The notes under the pieces: generated by a model | Database searches by the model: none | What the model saw: the letters and a program-made list of their open reading frames with translations, nothing else | Told to the model about the DNA's origin: nothing | Shown here: piece by piece, positions 43,146-52,522 of the stretch | Layout: every line of letters begins with the position of its first letter | Position numbering within the stretch: the stretch's first letter is position 1 | Position numbers and translations under genes: made by a program | Assembly: GCA_964466115.1 (NCBI GenBank) | Contig: CAYXMH010000012.1 | Location: 1-64,000 of the forward strand | DNA: 64,000 nt | From: Pseudolysobacter sp964466115 | GTDB lineage: Bacteria > Pseudomonadota > Gammaproteobacteria > Xanthomonadales > Rhodanobacteraceae | Reading direction: 5' to 3'

Positions 43146-45590
43146 ATGTCATCCGGACCTTGCTTCCACTGCGGTGAACCCATTCCAACCGGAGTGCGGC
43201 TGATTGCACGGCTTAACGATCAGCCGCACCAGGTTTGCTGCATTGGTTGCCAAGCGGCCGTCGAGTGGATCGCCACGCTCGGACTGAATGACTACTACCG
43301 CATGCGCGATAGGCCCGCGGACCGTGTGGTCTCGGGTGCCGATTTCGCCACCTGGGATAGGCCGCAACTGCAGCGTTTGTATGTTCGCAGCAATGCAAAT
43401 CATTTCTCAGAGGCCTGCGTCCTCGTGGAAGGTTTGCATTGTGCAGCGTGCAGCTGGTTGATCGACCGAGCGCTAAGCTCATTACCGGGGGTACGCGAAG
43501 TCAGCGTCAATATCGCGGCCAAACGCCTGCATGTCGCATGGATACCGGACCAAATCCGCCTCAGCGCCATTTTGGGCCGGCTGGCGTGTTTGGGTTACGT
43601 GCCGCATCCATTAAACGCCCAATCGCTCGATGCACTTGGGCAGCGCGAACAACGCGCGGCCCTAAAACGACTCGCCGTAGCCGGTTTGGGGATGATGCAA
43701 GCGATGATGTATACGGTTGCCTTGTATGCGGGGACATTCGAAGGCATGCCACCCACCACCCGCGATTTTTTCCGCTGGGTTGGCTTGCTCATCACCACGC
43801 CGGTTGTCGCCTACGCAGCGCAACCCTTCTTCACCGGCGCCTGGCGTGAGTGGCGGGTGCGCAGGCTCGGCATGGACACACCGGTCGCGCTGGCGATTGG
43901 CCTGGTTTTTCTTGCCAGCGTATTTGAAACCTTGCGCAGTGGCGCCCACGTGTATTTCGACTCTGCCAGTATGTTCGTGTTTCTGTTGCTGGGTGGGAGA
44001 TATCTTGAAATGCGCGGGCGCCACCGCGCTGCGGATATTGTCGACGCGCTGGCCTGCCTGCAACCGTCGCTGGCACAACGCCGCACGCGCCTCGGAACAC
44101 TTGAAACCATCGGCGTGCACGAACTGCAATGCGGTGACACCGTTGCGATCGCACCGGGTAGCGCAGTGCCCGCCGATGGTACGTTGTTGAGTGCCAGTTG
44201 CGAGGTGGACGAAGCATTGCTCAGCGGCGAATCAACACCGCGCACACGGCAACGCGGACAGACATTGATGGCCGGCAGTATCGTACGCACCGGACCGGTC
44301 GAGTTGCGTGTTGAGCACATCGGCGCGGACACGGTGCTTTCCTCGATCGTGCGCTTGGTTACGCGCGCACAGCAGCAGCGCCCGCGCTGGACGCAAATCG
44401 GCGACCGCTTCGCCGCTGGGTTTGTGGTGAGTGTATTGGTATTGACGCTGCTCACCGCCTGCGCGTGGTGGTGGGTTGATCCGACACGCGCGTTTGCGGC
44501 GGCACTGGCGGTGTTGGTGGTGTCCTGCCCCTGCGCTTTCGCATTGTCGGTACCTACCGCGCTGACGCGCGCTATTGCAGTACTTGCCCGTTCAGGCGTG
44601 CTCGTGATCAAGCCCGACGCACTGGAGAGATTGGTTGGCGTGAGTTGCTTTGTGTTTGATAAAACCGGAACCCTAACCCGCAATCGACTCGAACTGACAG
44701 GCATCACCGCGGTGGCGAACTATTCGATCGCCGACTGCTGGTGCATTGCCGCCCAATTAGAGCAAACCAGCACCCATCCGATTGCGCAAGCGATTCGCGC
44801 AAACGCGCCCGAGGAACCGAGCGCGCCGGCAACCAATGTCAAAGCAATAGCTGGCGTTGGAATCGAGGGCGATATAAATGGGGTGCATTATCGGTTCGGA
44901 CGAGCGGACTTTGCGTTAGCGCCCACCGCAAAGCCGCAGGGTTTGCCTGCGGACAGCCGCCTTGTACTTGCGGATAAAGACGGTGTGTTAGCCTACTTTG
45001 CGTTAAGTGAAACGCTGCGCGAGGATGCCGTTGGCACCGTTGATGCGTTGCACACCATGGGCATGGATACGCACATTCTCAGCGGCGACAGCGCTTCACG
45101 CGTGCAGGCTATTGCGGCCAAGCTGCGCATTAATGGATGGCGTGCTGAGCTTGCTCCCGCCGCAAAACTCGATCACCTACAGACACTGCACCGTAGCGGT
45201 GCGGTCGTTGCCGTGGTTGGCGACGGCATCAACGATGCACCGGTGTTAGCCGGAGCCGATGTCGCCATCGCCATCGGCAGCGGTACGCAGCTTGCTCACG
45301 CCAGCGCGGATATCGTACTCGCCAATGACCGGCTCGACACATTGATCGGTGCGCGAACACTGGCTATGCGGACATTCAGAATTTTGAAGCAAAATCTAAT
45401 TTGGGCACTGGTGTACAATCTTTCATCGATCCCCCTGGCCGCATTTGGCCTAGTTCCGCCGTGGCTTGCGGCCATCGGCATGTCGGGCAGCTCGTTGCTG
45501 GTCATACTCAACTCGCTGCGAATCGCTTCAGCGCCGGCGGCGATACCGCCCCAGCATCCCGCGGTCGTTGGCAACCCGGTGCCGGCATGA
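43146..45590 (+). CDS. ccoI: Copper-transporting P1B-ATPase CcoI (FixI)
   Basis: 814 residues. N-terminal CcoI-type metal-binding domain (CFHC 6-9, CCIGC 31-35), then a heavy-metal-associated domain with CAAC at 99-102 (LHCAACSW). Eight membrane helices; copper path Cys-Pro-Cys in VVSCPCAF (about residue 460); phosphorylation Asp in FDKTGTLT (about 504); actuator SGEST; ATP-binding HPIAQAI; hinge GDGINDAP. It supplies copper for the cbb3 binuclear centre from the cytoplasm to the periplasm. Stop overlaps ccoS (ATGA). Confidence 0.96.
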   Translation: MSSGPCFHCGEPIPTGVRLIARLNDQPHQVCCIGCQAAVEWIATLGLNDYYRMRDRPADRVVSGADFATWDRPQLQRLYVRSNANHFSEACVLVEGLHCAACSWLIDRALSSLPGVREVSVNIAAKRLHVAWIPDQIRLSAILGRLACLGYVPHPLNAQSLDALGQREQRAALKRLAVAGLGMMQAMMYTVALYAGTFEGMPPTTRDFFRWVGLLITTPVVAYAAQPFFTGAWREWRVRRLGMDTPVALAIGLVFLASVFETLRSGAHVYFDSASMFVFLLLGGRYLEMRGRHRAADIVDALACLQPSLAQRRTRLGTLETIGVHELQCGDTVAIAPGSAVPADGTLLSASCEVDEALLSGESTPRTRQRGQTLMAGSIVRTGPVELRVEHIGADTVLSSIVRLVTRAQQQRPRWTQIGDRFAAGFVVSVLVLTLLTACAWWWVDPTRAFAAALAVLVVSCPCAFALSVPTALTRAIAVLARSGVLVIKPDALERLVGVSCFVFDKTGTLTRNRLELTGITAVANYSIADCWCIAAQLEQTSTHPIAQAIRANAPEEPSAPATNVKAIAGVGIEGDINGVHYRFGRADFALAPTAKPQGLPADSRLVLADKDGVLAYFALSETLREDAVGTVDALHTMGMDTHILSGDSASRVQAIAAKLRINGWRAELAPAAKLDHLQTLHRSGAVVAVVGDGINDAPVLAGADVAIAIGSGTQLAHASADIVLANDRLDTLIGARTLAMRTFRILKQNLIWALVYNLSSIPLAAFGLVPPWLAAIGMSGSSLLVILNSLRIASAPAAIPPQHPAVVGNPVPA

Positions 45591-45766
45591 ACATCATCCT
45601 GGTATTAATTCCCTTGAGCTTAATTTTGTTAGTGATTGCAGTGTGGGCGTTTTTCTGGAGCATTGATCACGCTCAGTTCGATGATCTTGAAACCCCCGCG
45701 CTGATGCCGCTGTGCGACGACGCAAAGCCGCCACCGCCTTCAACCGATCGCGAGTCAAAGCCATGA
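45587..45766 (+). CDS. ccoS: cbb3 oxidase maturation protein CcoS
   Basis: 59 residues: one membrane helix (LVLIPLSLILLVIAVWAFFW) and the family signature FWSIDHAQFDDLETPAL. Needed for cofactor insertion in cbb3 oxidase. Overlaps ccoI and the next gene by 4 bases each. Confidence 0.95.
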   Translation: MNIILVLIPLSLILLVIAVWAFFWSIDHAQFDDLETPALMPLCDDAKPPPPSTDRESKP

Positions 45767-46488
45767 GCTCGCTGACGTTAATTGGTGCGTTTTTGCTCGG
45801 ACTGATTTCGAGCGGTCACTGCCTGGTGATGTGCGGCGGCATCAGCGGTGCGCTGGCGCTCGCCACCCACCGCAATGCGCAGGGACGCCCACGCATGGAT
45901 TTGTTGATCGGCTACCAGGCGGGACGCATTACCAGTTACGCGCTCGCGGGTTTTGCTCTGGCCGGAATCGGGGCCGCTTTGGTGCACCTCATCGATCAGG
46001 ACCGGGTACGTGTTGCGCTGCGCTTATTAAGCGCGCTGCTGTTTGCCCTGATCGGTCTAAGCCTACTTGCGCGGGGCCGCGGATTCGAGTTCGGCCTTGG
46101 ACAACGTGTGTGGCGCCGGATCGCGCCGCTCGCGCGGCGCTTCGTACCAGTACGTCACTTTCCGCAAGCGTTTGCATTCGGCACGCTCTGGGGCTGGATG
46201 CCATGCGGTTTGGTGTATTCCGTATTGTTCGTCGCCTGGCTCAGCATGGACCCCTGGCGCAGTGCGGCGATCATGGTGATGTTTGGTCTTGGAACCGTAC
46301 CTGCGGTGGTCCTTGGCGCCATTGGTGCCGGCAAAAGCCTTAGTTTGCTTGGGCGCAGCGGGGTTCGATCTACCGTTGCCATCGCCTTGCTGGCTTTTGC
46401 AATCCTTACCGCAGGCGGTCCCTGGCTCGTTTCACACAGCGGCCTGCATGACTTGCACTGGCTGCCGTTTGATTGCTCAACACCCTAA
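45763..46488 (+). CDS. TauE/SafE-family membrane protein of the cco operon
   Basis: 241 residues from the ATG at 45763 (ATGA overlap with ccoS). Six or more membrane helices; the SSGHCLVMCGGISGALAL segment near the start is the sulfite-exporter TauE/SafE (UreH-like) variant that commonly follows ccoS. The Cys-Gly-Gly and His could touch copper, so a role in copper handling for the oxidase is likely but unproven. Last gene of the operon; 63 bases to the next gene. Confidence 0.88.
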   Translation: MSSLTLIGAFLLGLISSGHCLVMCGGISGALALATHRNAQGRPRMDLLIGYQAGRITSYALAGFALAGIGAALVHLIDQDRVRVALRLLSALLFALIGLSLLARGRGFEFGLGQRVWRRIAPLARRFVPVRHFPQAFAFGTLWGWMPCGLVYSVLFVAWLSMDPWRSAAIMVMFGLGTVPAVVLGAIGAGKSLSLLGRSGVRSTVAIALLAFAILTAGGPWLVSHSGLHDLHWLPFDCSTP

Positions 46489-46551
46489 GTGATCGGTATC
46501 GAAACTCCGCTATTTTGATAGACTAGTTGCCCTTACTCCCGCAGCTAAACC

Positions 46552-47304
46552 ATGCCTATGGGAACGACGGCTACAATTGGTCCATTGGAGTCCTCGCCAC
46601 CGCATCTTTTGATCGTCGACGACGACACCGAGATTCTCGCTCTAATCCAACGCTATTTCAGCAGCCAGGGTTTTAAGGTCAGCACGGCCATCAATGGCAC
46701 CGCGATGCGCACCGCCATCAAGGCCGGTTGCGTCGATATCGTCTTGCTCGACCTTGGTTTACCGCGCGAAGACGGATTCGAACTCACCCGTTATTTGCGC
46801 GAACATTGGGGTGGCGCCATCGTCATTGTCACCGGTCGTGGTGATTCCGTGGATCGTGTGGTGGGGCTTGAGCTTGGCGCTGATGATTACGTGACTAAAC
46901 CATTTGATCTACGCGAACTGCTTGCGCGCGTGCGCAGCGTACTGCGACGCACCACACCGGGAAGTATGAGTGGCACCAGCGCCAGCTCCGCCATCGAATT
47001 TGCAGGCCACCGATTGGATCCCGACGCACGTATGCTGATCGACCCAAACGGCAGCGAAGTACCGCTGACCACCGGCGAATTCGACTTGCTGCGCATATTT
47101 TTAGAACACCCAAACCGCGTGTTGTCGCGAGATCAAATCATGGATTTTATGCACGGACGCAATACCGGGCCATTCGACCGCGCCATCGATGTGCAAATCG
47201 GAAGGCTACGCCGCAAAATTGAGCGTGACCCGATTAAACCTGAACTGATTAAATCGGTTCGTGGCGCCGGTTACTTGTTTGCCGCACGCGTGCAGCGTGG
47301 TTGA
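46552..47304 (+). CDS. OmpR/PhoB-type response regulator
   Basis: 250 residues. Receiver domain (LLIVDDDTEILAL) with phospho-Asp67 in IVLLDLGLPRED, Thr in IVTGRG and Lys in TKPFDLREL; winged-helix DNA-binding domain about 150-248 (LTTGEFDLLRIFLEHPNRVLSR). Probably the partner of the kinase 26 bases downstream. Start at the first ATG; a second ATG six bases later is possible. Resembles the TctD/QseB-like group; target genes not known, though position next to the cbb3 operon is suggestive. Confidence 0.93.
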   Translation: MPMGTTATIGPLESSPPHLLIVDDDTEILALIQRYFSSQGFKVSTAINGTAMRTAIKAGCVDIVLLDLGLPREDGFELTRYLREHWGGAIVIVTGRGDSVDRVVGLELGADDYVTKPFDLRELLARVRSVLRRTTPGSMSGTSASSAIEFAGHRLDPDARMLIDPNGSEVPLTTGEFDLLRIFLEHPNRVLSRDQIMDFMHGRNTGPFDRAIDVQIGRLRRKIERDPIKPELIKSVRGAGYLFAARVQRG

Positions 47305-47330
47305 TTCCTAATAAATCCTGAAAATATCTT

Positions 47331-49328
47331 ATGTTTCGCGAATTGTTCGACACCGCTCCCGATGCAATGATCGTAGTCAATCGCGAGGGTCGAATCGTGC
47401 GGGCAAATTCACAAGCTGTGCGGTTGTTTGACTATGCCGAAGATGAGCTGCGCGATGCCCCCGTTGAGGTTCTTATACCGAAAAGAGCGCACGCCGCACA
47501 CCAACGTTATCGTGCGGATTACTCGGCCAAACCGCGCGTGCGCTCGATGGGCACTGGTCAAGAATTAACCGGCCTTAAGAAAAATGGCGATGAATTTCCG
47601 GTTGAAATCGCACTCAGCCCGATCAATACCCCAGATGGGCAAATGGTGGTGGCATCGATTCGCGACATTTCAGAAACCCAGCGCGCACGCCAAGCGTTGG
47701 CGCGCGGGCGTTACGACACCTTTGTTACGCAAATCGGCCAATTGGCACTGTCCGCTCCGAATCTTAATGTGGCGGTAGAACGTACGCCGGAGCTTGCCGC
47801 CGATGCGTTGCAGGTCAACGCTGTGGCGATACTGTTGCGGCATTCACAGCGCCGGGTTTTGCAAGTTCGCGCCGCATTTGGGTTATCAGCAGACTTGTTG
47901 GATCTGCTGCCGTCAATTTTATCACCCGATGCGCCAGAACGCTTGTTCGCAACCGATGAACCCATCATCGTAGAAAGCTGTACAGAATGTTCCCTGCCTA
48001 TCCGCTTGAGCGCCATCACCACGGCAGGCTTTAACAGCATGGTATTAATTCCGCTGATCGATCGCGGCGAGTCCGTGGGGGTGGTCGTGGCCCTATCGCG
48101 CACGCAACGCCAGTTTGATCACGACGCGGTGCATTTCCTGCAATCCATCGCAAACCTACTCGGTGCCGCAATGCAGCGCATCCGCATGGAGGAACAACTG
48201 TCCCATACGCAGCGCCTGGAAGCGGTCGGGCAATTGACCGGCGGCATTGCGCACGATTTTAATAATTTACTTACTGTTATCTCCGGTAATTTGCAACTAT
48301 TGGAAACGGAGCTGCCAGACCGACCGCAAGCGCGCGAAGTGATCAGCAGTGCGTTGCGTGCCGTTGGCCGTGGCGCTGAGTTAACTCGCAAACTGCTTGC
48401 ATTTGCCAGGCGCCAACACCTTTCACCTAGCGCATGCAGCCCACAACGCTTATTAAGCGAACTTGGCATCATGCTCAAGCGCACGCTTGGGGAGGCCATT
48501 GTTCTGGAAATCATCTGCCCGAGCGACACCCCGGCTATCTTTGCCGACCCGGGGCAACTCGAAGCCGCACTGGTTAATCTTGCATTGAATGCGCGTGATG
48601 CTATGCCACGCGGCGGACACCTAAGTATCATTGCAAGCAAACGCCACCAAAACAGTGGCGGCGTTGATGCGGAACTGAAGCCGGGCGATTACGTTGTGTT
48701 TACCGTGCGCGATACTGGATTTGGTATGTCACCCGAAGTGCTAGCACGCGCGTTTGAACCCTTTTTCACCACCAAAGAGCACGGGAAAGGCAGTGGTCTT
48801 GGCCTTAGCATGGTGTATGGTTTTGTCAAACAATCCTCGGGACATTTGACTGCGGAAAGCCAGCTCGGATACGGAACTAGTATTGAACTGCATTTACCCG
48901 TCGCAAAATCCGCGAAACAGAAAGATGGTCTGTCCTCCACGCCATCGGATTCCCACGGCCATGAAACCATTCTTGTGGTCGAGGACGAAGCCGAAGTGCG
49001 CGGCATCGTCTTCGCATTTCTTCGTTCCGCCGGCTACACTGTGCTTGCGGCAGAAGACGCCGACGCGGCACTCGCACTGATCGCTGCTGAGCCTTCGATC
49101 GCTTTGGTATTCTCGGACGTAATACTTGGAAATGGTATGACCGGCGTGGAATTGGCGCACGAAAGCCGCCAGCGAAAACCGGGCCTGCCGGTATTGCTCA
49201 CCTCCGGCTATGAACACGCAGCGTTGGACGATGGCTCTAGTGCCACGAGCGAGTTTGAACTGCTGCAAAAACCCTATACGCGTGAGCAACTCATATCTGC
49301 CACACGCCGAGCACTCGACCGAGCCTGA
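47331..49328 (+). CDS. Hybrid sensor histidine kinase (PAS-GAF-HisKA-HATPase-receiver)
   Basis: 665 residues, no membrane segment, so cytosolic. PAS domain about 1-115, GAF domain about 130-285, phospho-acceptor His308 in GGIAHDFNNLL, ATPase with N-box LVNLALNARDAM and G boxes DTGFGM and GKGSGLGLSMVYG, and a C-terminal receiver (about 543-660) with Asp in LVFSDVILG. In the PAS domain His57 (AHAAHQRY) lies where FixL has its haem-ligand His, but the FixL Arg after it is Gln77, and similar sequences occur in haem-free PAS domains. Cognate regulator probably the OmpR-type gene before it. Confidence 0.92.
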   Translation: MFRELFDTAPDAMIVVNREGRIVRANSQAVRLFDYAEDELRDAPVEVLIPKRAHAAHQRYRADYSAKPRVRSMGTGQELTGLKKNGDEFPVEIALSPINTPDGQMVVASIRDISETQRARQALARGRYDTFVTQIGQLALSAPNLNVAVERTPELAADALQVNAVAILLRHSQRRVLQVRAAFGLSADLLDLLPSILSPDAPERLFATDEPIIVESCTECSLPIRLSAITTAGFNSMVLIPLIDRGESVGVVVALSRTQRQFDHDAVHFLQSIANLLGAAMQRIRMEEQLSHTQRLEAVGQLTGGIAHDFNNLLTVISGNLQLLETELPDRPQAREVISSALRAVGRGAELTRKLLAFARRQHLSPSACSPQRLLSELGIMLKRTLGEAIVLEIICPSDTPAIFADPGQLEAALVNLALNARDAMPRGGHLSIIASKRHQNSGGVDAELKPGDYVVFTVRDTGFGMSPEVLARAFEPFFTTKEHGKGSGLGLSMVYGFVKQSSGHLTAESQLGYGTSIELHLPVAKSAKQKDGLSSTPSDSHGHETILVVEDEAEVRGIVFAFLRSAGYTVLAAEDADAALALIAAEPSIALVFSDVILGNGMTGVELAHESRQRKPGLPVLLTSGYEHAALDDGSSATSEFELLQKPYTREQLISATRRALDRA

Positions 49329-49342
49329 GATTTAACAAAAAA

Positions 49343-50077
49343 TCAATGCACTCGTGTATCTGTTTCCATAATGTGACGCAAACGCGTCGCGTCTAAAACA
49401 CGCACTTCGCGCCACTTTATCGAAATACAGCCTTGTGCATTCAACCGTGTCAACGCACGTGTTACCGTTTCGTGTTTAAGCGCCAAGAAACTGCCGATGT
49501 CGGCACGGCTCATGCGCAATACGAAGTGTTGATCACTGAAGCCCAAGTTTTCATGGCGTGCAGCCACATCAAGCAAAAACGCAGCCACGCGCTGCTCCGC
49601 ACTTAACGTCGCAAGCGCCAGCATCCACGAGCGATCACTGCGAATTTCCGCTGCCAGTGCACCGGTAAGCTGCGCCTGCAATTCAGGAACTTGCGCGCAA
49701 GCGGTTAGCACCTCGGGGTAAGGCAACTCCCAAACCTCGCAGCTATCCAGCGCAATCACATCACAGGCATACACTTTTAACCCAATTGACTCGACACCAA
49801 GCAGTTCACCCCGCATGCGAAAACCTGTTATCTGCTCCCGACCATCCTCCGCAATCAGACAGCTTTTTAGAAACCCGGCATGCACCAGAAACAGCGCATT
49901 GAACGGTTGCCCGGCCCGATACAAATACTGCCCGGCAACCAGCTTGCGTCGCAATACCGGAACATGTGCGCTTAACTCCTCAAGATTAATGCAGTCCTTC
50001 GCATTGAGTGAAACGGTTGATCGGCGCAGCGATGCGGCAGAGGTATTTGGATATGGCAAGGCGGTTGTGGCTATCAT
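49343..50077 (-). CDS. Crp/Fnr-family transcription regulator (FNR/Dnr-like)
   Basis: 244 residues from the ATG at 50077, behind GGGGAG. Cyclic-nucleotide-binding-like sensor barrel (about 45-135), dimerisation helix (about 138-160) and helix-turn-helix about 188-212. The recognition helix HETVTRALTRL keeps Glu203 and Arg207 in the FNR arrangement that reads TTGAT. The four-Cys FNR cluster is not intact: only Cys29 lies in the N-terminal region, with Cys73, 105 and 113 later. A Dnr-like NO or haem sensor is thus more likely than a 4Fe-4S oxygen sensor. It probably acts on the boxes of this window. Convergent with the kinase by 14 bases. Confidence 0.9.
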   Translation of the reverse strand: MIATTALPYPNTSAASLRRSTVSLNAKDCINLEELSAHVPVLRRKLVAGQYLYRAGQPFNALFLVHAGFLKSCLIAEDGREQITGFRMRGELLGVESIGLKVYACDVIALDSCEVWELPYPEVLTACAQVPELQAQLTGALAAEIRSDRSWMLALATLSAEQRVAAFLLDVAARHENLGFSDQHFVLRMSRADIGSFLALKHETVTRALTRLNAQGCISIKWREVRVLDATRLRHIMETDTRVH

Positions 50078-50288
50078 AAACGTTCTCCCCAATGCAATTG
50101 CACGACCTACGCAATATAACGTTACCTTAACCGACGCCGATTGGTTGGATGACCACAGGCACGCAACGTTGTGTAACAGTGTGTAACAGCCACATACATG
50201 GCAATCCTTACTCCTAAAACAACACGGAATGATGCACAAACCGATGCAACGGCAATTGCGCCGATGCGCTAAATCGGGTTTGAAAGAC

Positions 50289-50302
50289 TTGATCTAGCTC
50301 AA
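50289..50302 (+). promoter_or_regulatory. Near-perfect FNR/Dnr-type box before the RNR-like gene
   Basis: TTGATCTAGCTCAA differs from TTGAT-N4-ATCAA at one base (A to C). Centre about 40 bases before the start codon, so transcription would begin near the ATG and the mRNA may have almost no leader. Confidence 0.6.
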
Positions 50303-50335
50303 CATCATTCATCCCGTTCTCGCGATACTCGCAGC

Positions 50336-51418
50336 ATGGATAACTCCAATCACATGCCGCTCGCCGGTACCCTGCGCAGCAGCGATTCGCCATTTATTGA
50401 AGCGGCAGCTGTTGACGCTTGGGATGCTTGGTTCCGCTGGCGCGATTGCGGCGTTTTGCGCGATCTGACCATTGATGCAACCTGGGATCGCATCGCAATC
50501 GCACTAACCTCAGCTGAATCAGCGGCCACTGCGCCAATCTGCAAGCGCCGTCTTACCGATGCTCTGCACACGTGGCGCCTGTTGCTCGACGAACGCATTC
50601 TGGCAACGGCCGGAACGCATGAGCCAAAATGGAATAATGGCAAGTTGATTGCCGTTTTAAATGCCGCGGCATTTGTACGCAGCCCTTTGACTGCGCAAGC
50701 CAGATTTGATCAAACCGCTTTCGAAGCGGTTGCAATTTTAGCGGTACGTGCACTGGACAACGCACTCATGGTAAGTGGACACCACTCAGCCATCCGTCAC
50801 GGTTTTCAAATTGGGATAATCGGTTTCGCTAATGCATTGAAGCTACTTGGCCTTGCCTACGACAGCGTCGAGGCGCGTGCTCAGGCAACCCTCATGGCGC
50901 ACGCACTGGCGCAAAGTTGCTGGCGTGGATCATTGCAACTCGCGCGCGAACGCGGTGCGCACATTCCACTTACGAAGGATTGGCACAAAAAAATACACGG
51001 TTTAGGCTTAGAGCCATTCGATAAAGCCGGCAGTGCGATAAGGCACATTTGCTTGACCGCGATTACCTCACAGCAAAAACTGGCCTTGCTAGCGAACAAT
51101 GTTGCCGATGCACTCGATCCCATCAACAGGGCACAGGTGGAACCCGCCGCCATCCGTAACGAACAGCGCACGACTCTTACTAGTAACCGAAGCTGCGTGC
51201 CGCATCAGCTTACCCTTCGTGCCGCCATGCAAAACTGGATCGATGAACCCATCGACTATCCGCTATTGGTGGGCGCTGAGCCGAATGAACAAGACGTGGC
51301 ACAGTGGTGTGCATTGGGCACCCGCCTGGGATTGCCAAAAACCGGCTGGCGGCGATCAAATCAAGGCGCCGATACCTCAATGCACCATCCAATAGCAGGT
51401 ACAAGACGTGACGGTTAA
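50336..51418 (+). CDS. Ribonucleotide-reductase-like protein without recognisable active site
   Basis: 360 residues. Several blocks follow class II/I ribonucleotide reductase large subunits in order: ATAGTHEPKWNNGKLIAVLNAAAFV (about 90-114) against the NPCGE...GSINLxxFV region, RFDQTAFEAVAILAVRALDNALMV (about 123-146), FQIGIIGFANALKLLGLAYDS (157-177) against LGVMGFADLLIRLGIPYDS, and ICLTAITSQQKLALLANNVADALDPI (238-263) against ATIAPTGTISLLAGNVSSGIEP. The catalytic Cys of NPCGE appears lost (GTHE), and the protein is about half normal size. Likely a non-catalytic relative; no Shine-Dalgarno site, 3 bases before the next gene. Function unknown; the upstream FNR-type box suggests low-O2 or NO induction. 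Confidence 0.72.
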   Translation: MDNSNHMPLAGTLRSSDSPFIEAAAVDAWDAWFRWRDCGVLRDLTIDATWDRIAIALTSAESAATAPICKRRLTDALHTWRLLLDERILATAGTHEPKWNNGKLIAVLNAAAFVRSPLTAQARFDQTAFEAVAILAVRALDNALMVSGHHSAIRHGFQIGIIGFANALKLLGLAYDSVEARAQATLMAHALAQSCWRGSLQLARERGAHIPLTKDWHKKIHGLGLEPFDKAGSAIRHICLTAITSQQKLALLANNVADALDPINRAQVEPAAIRNEQRTTLTSNRSCVPHQLTLRAAMQNWIDEPIDYPLLVGAEPNEQDVAQWCALGTRLGLPKTGWRRSNQGADTSMHHPIAGTRRDG

Positions 51419-51421
51419 GGA

Positions 51422-52489
51422 ATGAGCACTCCCATCAACCCAGGCCAAAATGCAACTCTCGGGTTCTCGATTAAGGAAGACCATGCTCAAACCCTACAGA
51501 CCGCAATCATCGACTCGGCACCAGCTGGAATCATCGCCGTCAACCCCGATGGCCGGATTGTATTTGTTAACCGAGAGCTGCAAACGCTACTTGGTTACGC
51601 ACGCGACGAGCTGCTCGGAAAATCCATTCAAATGCTGGTACCTGAGCCCTCGCGTAGCGCCCATATTGGGTATATGCGCTCATTCAACGCTGCGCCACAC
51701 GCACGCGCAATGGGCAGCGGACGCGATCTGCACGCGCTTCGCAAAGATGGCACGGAAATTCCCGTCGAGATTGCACTGAAGCCGTTAGACACCGTCGAAG
51801 GGAAATTTATCCTTGCTATTCTCATCGATATCACTGAGCGCAAACAATTAGAAGCGCAAATCCAACGCGCCAGTGCGCAGTTGGAGCAACGTGTTACGGA
51901 ACGTACCGCGGAGCTTGAGCGCGCGAACCGCAAAAACCAAGCACTGCTCGCTGACTTGAAAACCCAAGGTTTGGAGCTTGAGCGGCTCAGCCGCGAGGAT
52001 CCACTGACTCAACTGGCCAATCGACGCGATTTCGATAAACGCCTACGCGAAGAAATCCAGCGCGCCAAACGTTTCGGAACACCGCTTGCCGTTGCAATGA
52101 TCGATCTTGACCACTTCAAGAAAGTCAACGACCAGTTCGGTCACCCATTGGGCGATACCGTACTACGCGAGGCAGCACATTTAATGCGCCACGAGTGTCG
52201 CGCCATCGATATCATTGCACGCTACGGTGGCGAGGAATTTGCGCTCGCCTTACCCAATTCAGATTTAGCCAAAGCCTTCAACGTATGTGAACGCATCCGT
52301 CATGCCTTCGAGCATTTCGATTGGAATCATTTTGCTCCTGGTCTACACGTAACGATCAGTGCGGGCATCAGCAATTGGGCTACGGGAATCAATGCCAACG
52401 AACTTTTGGCGCAAGCAGACGCAAATTTATACGAAGCCAAACACAATGGGCGCAATCGCGTGATAGCGGTCATAAACGATTCGGCATAA
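51422..52489 (+). CDS. PAS-GGDEF diguanylate cyclase
   Basis: 355 residues. PAS domain about 20-140, coiled coil about 143-185 (LEQRVTERTAELERANRKNQ), GGDEF domain from 190 with RYGGEEF at 268-273 (GGEEF variant, active) and the product-inhibition site RAID at 260-263. It makes cyclic di-GMP in the cytoplasm. His81 (SAHIGYMRSF) and Arg101 (GSGRD) lie in the positions of the FixL haem His and Arg, so haem-based O2 sensing is possible, but related haem-free PAS domains share this pattern. Starts 3 bases after the RNR-like gene, so cotranscribed and probably under the same FNR-type box. Confidence 0.92.
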   Translation: MSTPINPGQNATLGFSIKEDHAQTLQTAIIDSAPAGIIAVNPDGRIVFVNRELQTLLGYARDELLGKSIQMLVPEPSRSAHIGYMRSFNAAPHARAMGSGRDLHALRKDGTEIPVEIALKPLDTVEGKFILAILIDITERKQLEAQIQRASAQLEQRVTERTAELERANRKNQALLADLKTQGLELERLSREDPLTQLANRRDFDKRLREEIQRAKRFGTPLAVAMIDLDHFKKVNDQFGHPLGDTVLREAAHLMRHECRAIDIIARYGGEEFALALPNSDLAKAFNVCERIRHAFEHFDWNHFAPGLHVTISAGISNWATGINANELLAQADANLYEAKHNGRNRVIAVINDSA

Positions 52490-52522
52490 ACCATCTTTGT
52501 GCAAGCATCGAGGTGCTTTTTG

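Noticed and set aside
50078..50335. Cobalamin riboswitch before the RNR-like gene
   Set aside because: No B12-box-like sequence or long structured leader; the FNR-type box would start transcription close to the ATG.
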